Shown one piece after another: positions 8,002 to 15,988 of a DNA stretch of 32,678 bases. Source of the stretch: Clostridiaceae bacterium (GTDB lineage Bacteria; Bacillota; Clostridia; Peptostreptococcales; Peptostreptococcaceae); NCBI GenBank assembly GCA_902362365.1, contig CABIVQ010000038.1, forward strand, positions 1-32,678, read 5' to 3'. The position numbers were made by a program, and so were the translations under genes. The notes under the pieces were generated by a model. The model was not told where the DNA came from. It did no database searches and saw only the letters and a program-made list of their open reading frames with translations. Every line of letters starts with the position of its first letter. Position 1 is the first letter of the stretch.

Positions 8002-8226
8002 TTTTATAATTTATTAAGAAATGGAGCGTAAACAGCTATAGATATTAATTACAGTTTATTTAACACAAAAAATAGAGTAGGTAAATTTTTAGATGAATAT
8101 CAAGCTAATGTAATAATATCTTCAAACGCACCTGAAGAAAGATTTAAGGATGGCATAGATTATTATTATAGCTTAAACGACTATCTAGATGCTGATAAAA
8201 AAGAAAAGCCAAACTACATGAACTAA
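8002..8226 (+). pseudogene. gene fragment of unknown function, 3' end only
   Basis: One plus-strand frame reads FYNLLRNGA, a TAA at 8029-8031, then about 64 clean codons starting TAIDINYSLFNTKNRVGKF and ending DADKKEKPNYMN at the TAA 8224-8226. No start codon or ribosome site precedes it, and stops lie just upstream (about 7999). The composition is protein-like (ISSNAPEERFKDG), so I read it as the 3' remnant of a lost gene with one nonsense change. I cannot name the family. Confidence 0.45.
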
Positions 8227-8228
8227 CT

Positions 8229-8272
8229 AAAAATGGACTATCTCTTAAAAACTATTTAGAGACAGCCCATTA
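8229..8272 (-). terminator. terminator of the BMP/nucleoside transporter operon
   Basis: A long, nearly perfect stem (8232-8247 with 8257-8272) is followed on the minus strand by five T. It sits about 24 bp after the last permease gene. Confidence 0.8.
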
Positions 8273-8295
8273 TAAATTATAATTTAATTATATTA

Positions 8296-9213
8296 TTATG
8301 CCTTATTTTCTTGCTTTGTTTTATTAGCACAATAAACAACATATATAACAACTATTGCTAAGTATGGAAGCATTTGAATAAACTCTATAGGAAGGTTTAT
8401 TCCTTGTAAATAGTTACTCATACTTTCTGCAAATCCAAATAAACCTGAAGTTAAAAGTCCTACTACTGGATTAGCTCCTGCCATAGATTGAGTAGCAAGT
8501 GCTATATACCCTCTTCCTGATGTCATACCAGCAGAGAATAATGTAACATATCCCATTGATAAGAATGCTCCACCAAGTGCAGCTAAAGCTCCACTCATAG
8601 TAAGTGCTATATATTTTACTTTGTTAACACTTATTCCTACAGACTCAGCAGCTTCTGGACTTTCACCAACAGCCTTTATTCTAAGTCCTAATTGTGTATA
8701 TTTAAACATTATGTATACAAGTAATACTAATATTAAAGCTACATAAGTTAATATATTATGTCCTGATATTATTTTTCCAATAACAGGTATATTTTCTATT
8801 ATTGGTATATTAACATTTGGTAATGCTAGAGAGTTTAAAGAAGTAGAAGCTCCTTTATCTCCTGTTAATAAGTATAATCCAAATACTGTCATACCTGATG
8901 CCATTAAGTTAAGCGATATACCAGATATAATTATATTCGATTTTAATTTAAGTGCAAAATAAGCAATTATATTACTAAGTATTATCCCTGAAATTACTGC
9001 AAACAATAAACCTACAAAAGCACTTTGTGTAAAGTGACTTGCTGCAACTCCAACGAAGGCTGCTGTTAACATTGTACCTTCTAATGCTATATTTCTAGCT
9101 CCAGCACGAGCTGCTATCATTGCACCTAATGTTGTTAAAAGTATTGGAGTTGTAGATCTTATAACTGCAAACCAAAAATCTTCTTTTAATAATATTTCAA
9201 ATAGAGCTTCCAT
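8296..9213 (-). CDS. ABC transporter permease, BMP/nucleoside type (NupQ/YufQ-like)
   Basis: This 305-aa integral membrane protein of the BPD_transp_2 (branched-chain/ribose type) permease family has about eight to nine hydrophobic segments. The cytoplasmic coupling region reads LRIKAVGESPEAAESVGISV, typical of the family. It is one half of the membrane channel of a Bmp-type importer, pairing with the 365-aa permease. Its ATG overlaps the stop of the upstream permease by one base (TAATG). It is the last gene before the operon terminator. Substrate is probably a nucleoside, inferred from the family; B. subtilis NupNOPQ takes up guanosine. Confidence 0.88.
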   Translation of the reverse strand: MEALFEILLKEDFWFAVIRSTTPILLTTLGAMIAARAGARNIALEGTMLTAAFVGVAASHFTQSAFVGLLFAVISGIILSNIIAYFALKLKSNIIISGISLNLMASGMTVFGLYLLTGDKGASTSLNSLALPNVNIPIIENIPVIGKIISGHNILTYVALILVLLVYIMFKYTQLGLRIKAVGESPEAAESVGISVNKVKYIALTMSGALAALGGAFLSMGYVTLFSAGMTSGRGYIALATQSMAGANPVVGLLTSGLFGFAESMSNYLQGINLPIEFIQMLPYLAIVVIYVVYCANKTKQENKA

Positions 9214-10301
9214 TACTTATCGCCCCCTTTGTTTTCGTTGTTTGCTAATGCTAACTGACTTTCTTTTCTTTGTTTTATAAAGTATAAGAATCTTTCAGCT
9301 GTAACTAAAAGTATTATTACACCTTGTATAAGTGCAACTATTTCATTTTGCACATCTGTTTGTCTAGACATTATATCTGCACCAACACGTAAATAAGATA
9401 AGAAGAACGCTGCTATTGGTACAAATATTGGGTTGTTAGATGAAAGTATAGATATTATAACTCCATCCCAAGCATATGTTGGAGCAGCTGACCATTGGAA
9501 ACGTCTATACATACCTAACTTTTCTATAGCTCCACCTATTGCTGCCACAGACCCTGATATAAATGAAGTATATAATATTACCTTCTTTGTATTTATTCCT
9601 GAATATCTAGCAAACTCTGGGTTAGAACCAACTATTCTTATTTCATATCCCCACTTAGTACGTGTTAAGAATATATAAAGTAGTACACAAACTACTATTG
9701 CTATGATAAATCCTGTATGGAGTCTTGTACCATCAACTATATTTGATAAAGCTGATGTTTTTAAGAACTTAAGTGAAGCAAAATTACTTGCTTGTCTATC
9801 TGCTAAAAACTTATTAACTATATAAAGTCCTGTATAGAAGAATACATAGTTAAGCATTAAAGATGTAACAAGCTCATTTGCTTTATATTTAACCTTACAC
9901 CATGCAGGTATACTTCCTATAATTCCTCCAATAAATCCTGCTATAACTATAGCAACCATTGGATGAATTCCACTTGGAAGTGGTATCATTATAGCTATAA
10001 AAGATGCTATTACAGCTCCCATATAGAAAGAAGCATCTGTTATCATTGAAAAGTTTCCTGATTTGAAAACTAAACTTAATGATAAACCTGTAAACATAAG
10101 CGGTACCATCATCTCAAGTACGTTGAATAAGTATCTTTTTGAACTTATTGGTCCTGTAAGTAATGTTGATAAAGCTTTAGTTGGATTTTCACTACATAAG
10201 AAAATTATTCCAGTTGTTATTAAAAGTGCAATACCTACTGCAACAAATAATCTTAATAAATCAAAATATTTTATAATATTAAATTTGCTGTCTTTACGCA
10301 T
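9213..10301 (-). CDS. ABC transporter permease, BMP/nucleoside type (NupP/YufP-like)
   Basis: The larger permease of the importer has a long hydrophobic N-terminal hairpin, multiple membrane segments, and a coupling loop reading YEIRIVGSNPEFARYSGI. I start it at the ATG at 10301 (MRKDSKFN) because a GGAGG site sits at the right distance; a GTG three codons earlier lies too close to that site. The gene overlaps the 3' end of the ATPase gene by 8 bp, so the ATPase tail carries the ribosome site and translation is probably coupled. It pairs with the 305-aa permease. Confidence 0.88.
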   Translation of the reverse strand: MRKDSKFNIIKYFDLLRLFVAVGIALLITTGIIFLCSENPTKALSTLLTGPISSKRYLFNVLEMMVPLMFTGLSLSLVFKSGNFSMITDASFYMGAVIASFIAIMIPLPSGIHPMVAIVIAGFIGGIIGSIPAWCKVKYKANELVTSLMLNYVFFYTGLYIVNKFLADRQASNFASLKFLKTSALSNIVDGTRLHTGFIIAIVVCVLLYIFLTRTKWGYEIRIVGSNPEFARYSGINTKKVILYTSFISGSVAAIGGAIEKLGMYRRFQWSAAPTYAWDGVIISILSSNNPIFVPIAAFFLSYLRVGADIMSRQTDVQNEIVALIQGVIILLVTAERFLYFIKQRKESQLALANNENKGGDK

Positions 10302-11847
10302 AATAAGCACCTCCGATTACCTCATCACTATCACGCTTAACCCCTAGCATGTAAAGACCTAACTCTTCTTCAGTAACATTCTTAGCATCATCAATATAAG
10401 CTACTATCTTACCTTCATGCATAACTATTATGCTATCACTTAAAGATAAAACTTCTCCTAAATCTGATGATATAAGCAAGATTGCTTTTTTAGCCTCTCT
10501 CATATCAAGTATCTTATGTCTTATAAATTCAATAGCTCCAACGTCTATTCCACGAGTTGGTTGATTTACTATTAAAAGATTTGGATCGTATAAGAACTCA
10601 CGTCCAACTATTACCTTTTGTATATTACCGCCAGATAAATCTTTTATAGATTGTTTTGTGTTATCATGCTTTACTATAAATTCTTTTACTAATTTAGTTG
10701 TAAATTCTTTAACTTTTGCTAAATCTAATAATCCTTTTTTATTTAATTCTTTTGATGAATATATCTTAGATATAGCATTATCTTCAATTGAAAGATTTGG
10801 TGCACTACCAAAATGAAGTCTATCTTCAGAAACATGAGATATTCCTAACTCTTGTCTTTTTAATATAGACTCTTTAGTTATATCAGTTTTACCTAAAGCA
10901 ATTTTACCATTTACTATTGGCGTAGTACCAACTATTGCATTTACAAGCTCTGATTGCCCATTACCTTCTATACCAGCTATCCCTAGTATTTGTCCTTCAC
11001 GAACTGTAAAGCTTACATCATTTACTACTACGTTTTTAAATGAGTTTTTAACAGTTAGGTTATTAACACTTAAAACTACATCTTTAAAGTCTCTTTGTGT
11101 TTTTTCTATATTTAAATCTACATCACGACCAACCATAAGTTTTGATATTTCTTGTTCTGATAATTCACTAACTGAGTAAGTACCCATTGTTTGACCATCT
11201 CTTAAAACTGTTAATCTATCGCAAAGTTCCTTTATTTCGTGAAGCTTATGAGATATAAATATAATTGTATATCCTTGTTCTTTTAATAATTTTAGTTGTT
11301 TAAATAATTCTTCTATCTCCTGTGGTGTAAGTACTGCTGTTGGTTCATCTAGTATTAATATCTTAGCTCCTCTATATAAAGCTTTTAATATTTCTAGTTT
11401 TTGTTTCATTGCTATTGAAATGTCTTTAACTTTAGCTCTTGCATCAACTTTTAAATTATATTTTTTAGAAATTTCTTCTGTTTGAGCTATAGCTTCTTCA
11501 ATATTTATAAATCCTGATTTTGTTGTCTCATGACCTAATATTAAGTTTTCTGCCACAGTCAAAGAAGGCACCAGCATAAAATGCTGATGCACCATTCCTA
11601 TACCTTTTTCTAAAGCTTGTTTTGAAGATGAGAAGTGTACTTTCTCTCCATTTACAAATATATCACCACTAGTTTGTGGTATCATTCCAAATAGCATTTT
11701 CATTAAAGTAGATTTTCCTGCACCATTTTCACCTATAAGTGCATGAACTTCTCCTTCATTTATAGCAATATTTACATTGTAGTTTGCAACTACACCACCA
11801 GGGTAGACTTTTGTTAAATTACTTACTTTTAATATTTCTTTATTCAT
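10294..11847 (-). CDS. ABC transporter ATP-binding protein, duplicated (NupO/YufO-like)
   Basis: This 517-aa protein contains two fused ABC ATPase domains, as in sugar and BMP-type importers. Domain 1 has Walker A GENGAGKST near residue 39 and Walker B ILILDEPTAVLTP. Domain 2 has GIEGNGQSEL in place of a canonical Walker A, signature LSGGNIQK and Walker B LLIVNQPTRGID. The second site lacks the usual GKS/T, and the Walker B glutamate position is Gln, a common asymmetry in this family. It energises the two permeases from the cytoplasmic side. It lies 26 bp downstream of the lipoprotein gene with a GGGGTG ribosome site. Confidence 0.92.
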   Translation of the reverse strand: MNKEILKVSNLTKVYPGGVVANYNVNIAINEGEVHALIGENGAGKSTLMKMLFGMIPQTSGDIFVNGEKVHFSSSKQALEKGIGMVHQHFMLVPSLTVAENLILGHETTKSGFINIEEAIAQTEEISKKYNLKVDARAKVKDISIAMKQKLEILKALYRGAKILILDEPTAVLTPQEIEELFKQLKLLKEQGYTIIFISHKLHEIKELCDRLTVLRDGQTMGTYSVSELSEQEISKLMVGRDVDLNIEKTQRDFKDVVLSVNNLTVKNSFKNVVVNDVSFTVREGQILGIAGIEGNGQSELVNAIVGTTPIVNGKIALGKTDITKESILKRQELGISHVSEDRLHFGSAPNLSIEDNAISKIYSSKELNKKGLLDLAKVKEFTTKLVKEFIVKHDNTKQSIKDLSGGNIQKVIVGREFLYDPNLLIVNQPTRGIDVGAIEFIRHKILDMREAKKAILLISSDLGEVLSLSDSIIVMHEGKIVAYIDDAKNVTEEELGLYMLGVKRDSDEVIGGAYYA

Positions 11848-11873
11848 TTAACACACCCCGATCCTTAATTTAA

Positions 11874-12986
11874 TTACTTAGCGTTTTTTATTATTTCTTT
11901 TAAATCTGCTTCTTTCATACCTAAAGCAGTACTAACTTCTACTTTTCCATCTTTTAATTGGTTTGCAATTTCACTTACTTTAGTTCGTATATCTTCACTT
12001 ACTGTTGAAGTATATATATCATTTTCAGCAAGTCCTACTGCATTTTCTTTTATTCCTAATACACTATGAGTGTTGAATTCTAATGAATTATTTAAGTAAC
12101 TGTCCATTGCATCAACTAATGAGTTATCTATATTTTTAAGAGCTGAAGATATTATATATTTTTGCTCTTCTTTTCCTTCGTAAGCTAAGGCTTGGTCACT
12201 ATCTACACCTATTACATATCTTTTTGCATCTTTAGCAGCTTCTACTGATCCTGCTGAAGCTGGTCCAGCTGCTGTGAATACTATATCTGCTCCATTTGAG
12301 TATTGAGCTAATGTTATTTCTTTAGCTTTTGCTGTATCTGTAAATGAACCTATATATGCCACTTCAACTTTAACATCTTTATCTATAAACTTAGCACCTT
12401 CAATGTATCCAACTAAAGAGTCATTTATAACAGCTGATGTATCTCTAGCTCCAACGAATCCTATTACCTTTTCGTCATTAGCAAGTTCCATATCACTAGC
12501 TGTAACTGCAGCTGCTAAAGCTCCTGCTAAGAATCCTGCTTCATTTTGCTTATATGTCATTGAGTAAACATTATCTAAGTCATACTCATCATAGTTAACA
12601 TCTGTATCATAAACTATGTATTTTTTATCCTTATAAATTTCTGCTGTCTTTTCAACATGCTCCTTCATGTCCCAACCACCAGTTATTATTATGTCAGCAT
12701 CTGACTCTGATGCATCTACTAATGATGGTTCAAATTTAGTTTGGTCAAATCCCATTTCTACAACATCAACGTTAACTTTATCACCAAACTGTTTTTCTAT
12801 TTTCTTCATACCAGCATTTGCTGAATCATTGAACCCTTTATCTCCTAAAGCTCCTGTTACTAATAATTTAACATTTACTTTTTCTCCATTAGAAGAAACA
12901 TCCTTTTCCTCTGAACCGCATCCAACTAAGAAAGTAGCACTAAGTCCTACAGCTAAAAGTGTTGATAATATTTTTTTCTTAAACAT
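11874..12986 (-). CDS. BMP-family substrate-binding lipoprotein (NupN/BmpA-like)
   Basis: The 370-aa extracellular solute receptor of the importer has a signal peptide with lipobox LVGC near residues 20-23, so Cys23 would be lipidated. A periplasmic-binding-like fold follows, with typical BMP/Med features: GALGDKGFNDSANAG, GWDMKEH, YKQNEAGFLAGALAA and GVDSDQA. Family members bind purine nucleosides. Its ribosome site GGAGG lies inside the last codons of the M20 gene, 4 bp upstream, so expression is coupled to it. Confidence 0.92.
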   Translation of the reverse strand: MFKKKILSTLLAVGLSATFLVGCGSEEKDVSSNGEKVNVKLLVTGALGDKGFNDSANAGMKKIEKQFGDKVNVDVVEMGFDQTKFEPSLVDASESDADIIITGGWDMKEHVEKTAEIYKDKKYIVYDTDVNYDEYDLDNVYSMTYKQNEAGFLAGALAAAVTASDMELANDEKVIGFVGARDTSAVINDSLVGYIEGAKFIDKDVKVEVAYIGSFTDTAKAKEITLAQYSNGADIVFTAAGPASAGSVEAAKDAKRYVIGVDSDQALAYEGKEEQKYIISSALKNIDNSLVDAMDSYLNNSLEFNTHSVLGIKENAVGLAENDIYTSTVSEDIRTKVSEIANQLKDGKVEVSTALGMKEADLKEIIKNAK

Positions 12987-12989
12987 TTC

Positions 12990-14297
12990 TTAAACCTCCG
13001 CCTTATACAAATCAGTTTTATTTGTATCGTTTAATAATTTTATATATTGATCAAATGTAAGTCTTTGCTTATAATTTGATAATATCTCTTTTGTACGTTT
13101 ACCATTATCTTTTAGTAAGTCTTTTACAGTTTCTGTAAAATAATTAATCGGTAACTCATATGCTATATGTGTATCTTCTGTTCTAAAGTCATTTCCATGA
13201 ACTCTTCCTGCAAAACCTGATACACCTATTTGAACTGTCGGAAGTAAATAAGATAAATCACCTATATCTCCACTTGCAAATGAATGACAATCTGATATTA
13301 TCTTATCTTTATCCATAAATTTAAGCATGTTATCTTTTACTGCTTGTGTAAGACTTTCATCTTGTGTTAAAGGTAAATAACCACCTGTATTTGTAATTTC
13401 AACTTCTGCACCAATAGCTAATGCTCCACCTCTAAATGCTCTGTCTACTTTTTTATTAACATCAATTATTGCATCTAGAGTTTTAGCTCTTATATACATA
13501 TCTATTGTTACTTTGTCTGGGACACTATTAACACTTGCCCCACCATCACTTATAACGTAATGAACTCTTATTGCATCCTCTTCTTTAAATGTTTCTCTTA
13601 AGTATGCTATTGCATTTAAAGCAACATTTGCTGCATTTAAAGCATTCACACCGTCTGAAGGATTAAGTCCAGCATGTGCAGACACTCCTCTAAATGTAAT
13701 TTTTTTACCTAAGAATCCATTTAAACTTGAATTAACTTCTGCAAAATGTCCTGTCCCTGGTGGCATTGCATGAGCTGATAAAACTAAGTCTATATCTTTA
13801 AAAGTATTAAGTTTAATCATTTCTTGCTTTCCAGATATATATGAAAGTTTATTTTCTTTTACTAAATTTTCTCGGTAGTCAAAATCACAGTATTCCTCTG
13901 CTGGAGTTGCTATAAATGATACCTTCCCACCAAGTTCATCTATGATGTTCGATTCTTTTAAAGCTAAAAATGTTCCTAACATCATACCAACTTGTGCATA
14001 GTGTCCACATGAGTGGGCACAGTTATCTCTTTTTCCTAAGTACTTATGTTCTGTACTTGGTACAGAATCTAATTCACATAAAAGTGCTATATGAGGACCT
14101 TCTTTTTTAGAATCAATTGTGGCCTTTATCCCTGTTATTGCTATATCATTTATGTAATTAATTTTATACTTTTCAAGTTTCTCGCATATTAATTTATTTG
14201 TTTCAAACTCTTTAAATCCAAGTTCTGGATTTTTAAATATTTCTTCACTTAAATTTATCATTTCTTTTTTTAGTGAATCTAAAAGTAAATTATCCAT
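12990..14297 (-). CDS. M20-family amidohydrolase/peptidase
   Basis: A 435-aa zinc-dependent hydrolase of the M20 (amidohydrolase/carboxypeptidase) group. The N-terminal catalytic part has LCELDSVPS and CAHSCGHYAQVG. The middle holds a dimerisation domain (GKKITFRGVSAHAGLNPSDGVNALNAA), and the C-terminus has SGDIGDLSYLLP and GVSGFAGRVHGN. Family members split amide bonds of N-acylated amino acids or short peptides. Its tight linkage (3 bp) to a BMP transporter suggests it acts on an imported compound, but the substrate is unknown. The start is set by AGAGG before the ATG at 14297. It is the first gene of the operon. Confidence 0.88.
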   Translation of the reverse strand: MDNLLLDSLKKEMINLSEEIFKNPELGFKEFETNKLICEKLEKYKINYINDIAITGIKATIDSKKEGPHIALLCELDSVPSTEHKYLGKRDNCAHSCGHYAQVGMMLGTFLALKESNIIDELGGKVSFIATPAEEYCDFDYRENLVKENKLSYISGKQEMIKLNTFKDIDLVLSAHAMPPGTGHFAEVNSSLNGFLGKKITFRGVSAHAGLNPSDGVNALNAANVALNAIAYLRETFKEEDAIRVHYVISDGGASVNSVPDKVTIDMYIRAKTLDAIIDVNKKVDRAFRGGALAIGAEVEITNTGGYLPLTQDESLTQAVKDNMLKFMDKDKIISDCHSFASGDIGDLSYLLPTVQIGVSGFAGRVHGNDFRTEDTHIAYELPINYFTETVKDLLKDNGKRTKEILSNYKQRLTFDQYIKLLNDTNKTDLYKAEV

Positions 14298-14429
14298 AAT
14301 CTACCTCTCTTCTGAACTTATTTTATTATTTTGTGCCTATTATCATTTTACTTTCTTATTATATCAGTTTCTGGATATAATTCAATATTTTTCTCATATT
14401 TTTTGTGGTATTTTGTATGATATTGTAGT

Positions 14430-14457
14430 TTTATATCGTATCTTCAAAAATTATCAA
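14430..14457 (-). promoter_or_regulatory. candidate proximal promoter of the M20-transporter operon
   Basis: The minus strand carries TTGATA (14457-14452), a 16-nt spacer and TATAAA (14435-14430), about 130 bp before the M20 ATG and just after a terminator. It would start transcription of the operon independently of the upstream unit. Confidence 0.45.
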
Positions 14458-14488
14458 GTTCATTTCCTTATTATAATTCGTATTTCCG

Positions 14489-14525
14489 AAAAAAAAATAG
14501 TGATCTAATAAAGATCACTATTTTT
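14489..14525. terminator. strong terminator ahead of the M20-transporter operon
   Basis: A perfect 14-bp stem (14493-14506 with 14512-14525) with a 5-nt loop has a run of T on the minus strand (14497-14489) and a shorter one on the plus strand. It ends whatever enters from the right: the small RNA unit and read-through from the O-acetylation cluster. Confidence 0.85.
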
Positions 14526-14567
14526 GTCTCTTATCTTCTAAACAACACACAAAACATATAATTTTGT

Positions 14568-14616
14568 ATTTATGTATAATAATTAATAACAAATTTATTA
14601 ATTATTATACATAAAT
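14568..14616. repeat. 22-bp perfect inverted repeat
   Basis: Arms 14568-14589 and 14595-14616 are exact reverse complements around the 5-nt loop CAAAT. Each arm has a single G or C, and there is no T tract, so it is not a terminator by itself. It lies inside the candidate small RNA. Confidence 0.85.
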
Positions 14617-14655
14617 CAGTATTGGAATATAAATATCATACACTATCTTGTATTT

Positions 14656-14684
14656 ATTATACACTATTAAATTACTTTTGACAA
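14656..14684 (-). promoter_or_regulatory. sigma-A promoter of the candidate small RNA
   Basis: On the minus strand, TTGTCA (14684-14679), a spacer of exactly 17 nt and a perfect TATAAT (14661-14656). No open reading frame follows before the terminator at 14525-14489. Confidence 0.6.
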
Positions 14685-14748
14685 TTATTATATATTATTT
14701 TTTTTTATTTTCAGATGTTGATATATTAATTTTTCTTTCAATGCTACT

Positions 14749-15912
14749 CTATTTCTTAAAATTAAAAAACTCCATTGTCAAATTTGGTGGTGAAAATGTT
14801 ACAAATACAAAATCTGTTTTTAATTTATTTGTAAGATCAGTGATATCACCATCATAGTATCTAGGGTCTACTAAATATACATCTGAACATACATTTGATA
14901 AAAATGCAGATAAAGGCAATGAAAATGAATCCTTTATAAATAATACTTTTATTCCTTTAGAATTATTTTTATTTTTTATATGTGTAAAACCTTGATTTCC
15001 TGTAAGATATGATGAGTACATATCTTTTTCTAAATCATAATGACCCTTTTCACTATTAAATGGCATTGTTGAAATTAATGAATCTTCAAACCTACCTTGT
15101 AAATTTACTACTCTATCTTTTGTTTGAGACATAAATTCAAAATTAGTTGTAAATTTAGGATATATTAATGTAAAATCATCAACTCCACCATAATATATAC
15201 TAGCTTTTCTAGCCATTGATCCTATATAGCTATTTTTATATTCTATAAAGTTATAATTGTCTTTATTTCTGTAAAATCTATATTTATCTAAATTTAAGTT
15301 ATATTTGTAATTTAATTCGTCAACTAATTTTGTATATGCCCAAAAAGCTGTTTCTATAGTCCAGTGATGATCTGTTTTAAAAAATAGATCTTCTTTTGAT
15401 ATTCCATTATCAAGTAAGTCTTCTCTAAAATCTATAGTATCTATTCCTATATCCTTAATACCTTTTATAAAATTATCTGCTGTTTCATTTGCAAAGTTAT
15501 ATGGTATACCTTTAGGAAATTCAGTATAGCCTTTTATATATTTATCTGGAGGCATCAAATATATTAATTTAGTGTCTTTTTTCTTAATATCTTTCTTAAG
15601 AACGTTCATTGCATTTACCATTTCATTTACCGGATTAGATCCCTCAGTAAAATAAGTATAGTGGAGTGATCCATTAGTATCTTTAACTACTTCAAAATTT
15701 GATTCCTCATTCTTATCCATAAGCTTTTGTGTAAATCCATATAAATTAATATACTCATCCTTTTTATAGACATTTTCATTTATTACAGAATCTATTTTAT
15801 TAATAAACTCTTTTATAGTTTCAAAATTTATATTACTATAATCAAATTCATTGAGTTCAGCTGCTAATGGACCGTAAGATATTTTTATATTTTGATACGA
15901 GAATAACATCAA
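14749..15912 (-). CDS. DHHW/AlgX-like SGNH protein of an O-acetylation cluster, start unresolved
   Basis: This extracytoplasmic protein is the usual partner of an MBOAT acyltransferase and is thought to pass or attach acetyl groups to a polysaccharide. The family motif FKTDHHWT occurs near residue 160 and FIKDSFSLPLSAFL, the SGNH-like Ser block, near 325. The first in-frame start (TTG 15912 or ATG 15909) lies inside a hydrophobic segment, and the same frame continues upstream as KKGITAFIFVIF, an obvious signal anchor. No ATG, GTG or TTG precedes that segment before the TGA at 15970-15972. Either an AUU codon at 15951 starts it, or a one-base change near the six-A run (15948-15943) broke the start. 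It lies downstream of the MBOAT gene. Confidence 0.75.
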   Translation of the reverse strand: MMLFSYQNIKISYGPLAAELNEFDYSNINFETIKEFINKIDSVINENVYKKDEYINLYGFTQKLMDKNEESNFEVVKDTNGSLHYTYFTEGSNPVNEMVNAMNVLKKDIKKKDTKLIYLMPPDKYIKGYTEFPKGIPYNFANETADNFIKGIKDIGIDTIDFREDLLDNGISKEDLFFKTDHHWTIETAFWAYTKLVDELNYKYNLNLDKYRFYRNKDNYNFIEYKNSYIGSMARKASIYYGGVDDFTLIYPKFTTNFEFMSQTKDRVVNLQGRFEDSLISTMPFNSEKGHYDLEKDMYSSYLTGNQGFTHIKNKNNSKGIKVLFIKDSFSLPLSAFLSNVCSDVYLVDPRYYDGDITDLTNKLKTDFVFVTFSPPNLTMEFFNFKK

Positions 15913-15988
15913 GAATATAACAAATATAAAAGCAGTTATACCTTTTTTAATAAATAATCTTTTATTATGTCAATTACCTCTTTCCGTA

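Larger units (their letters stand above)
14489..14649 (-). ncRNA. candidate small RNA or attenuator leader (unknown class)
   Basis: A self-contained unit: the promoter TTGTCA-17-TATAAT would start RNA near 14649, the RNA would form a 22-bp perfect hairpin (14616-14568), and a strong terminator ends it near 14489, about 160 nt. The reading frames inside are very short (8-12 codons) and lack ribosome sites. It could be a free sRNA, or a leader whose terminator is overridden to read into the M20/BMP operon. I looked for purine and other common aptamers and saw none. The call rests on promoter, fold and terminator only. Confidence 0.45.

Noticed and set aside
14298..14460. CodY-like box or purine riboswitch upstream of the M20-transporter operon
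   Set aside because: The best CodY-like match is one base short and poor, and no purine-aptamer core sequence can be found.
14648..14857. Plus-strand hydrophobic open frame
   Set aside because: Antisense to the promoter region and to the end of the AlgX-like gene, with no ribosome site.
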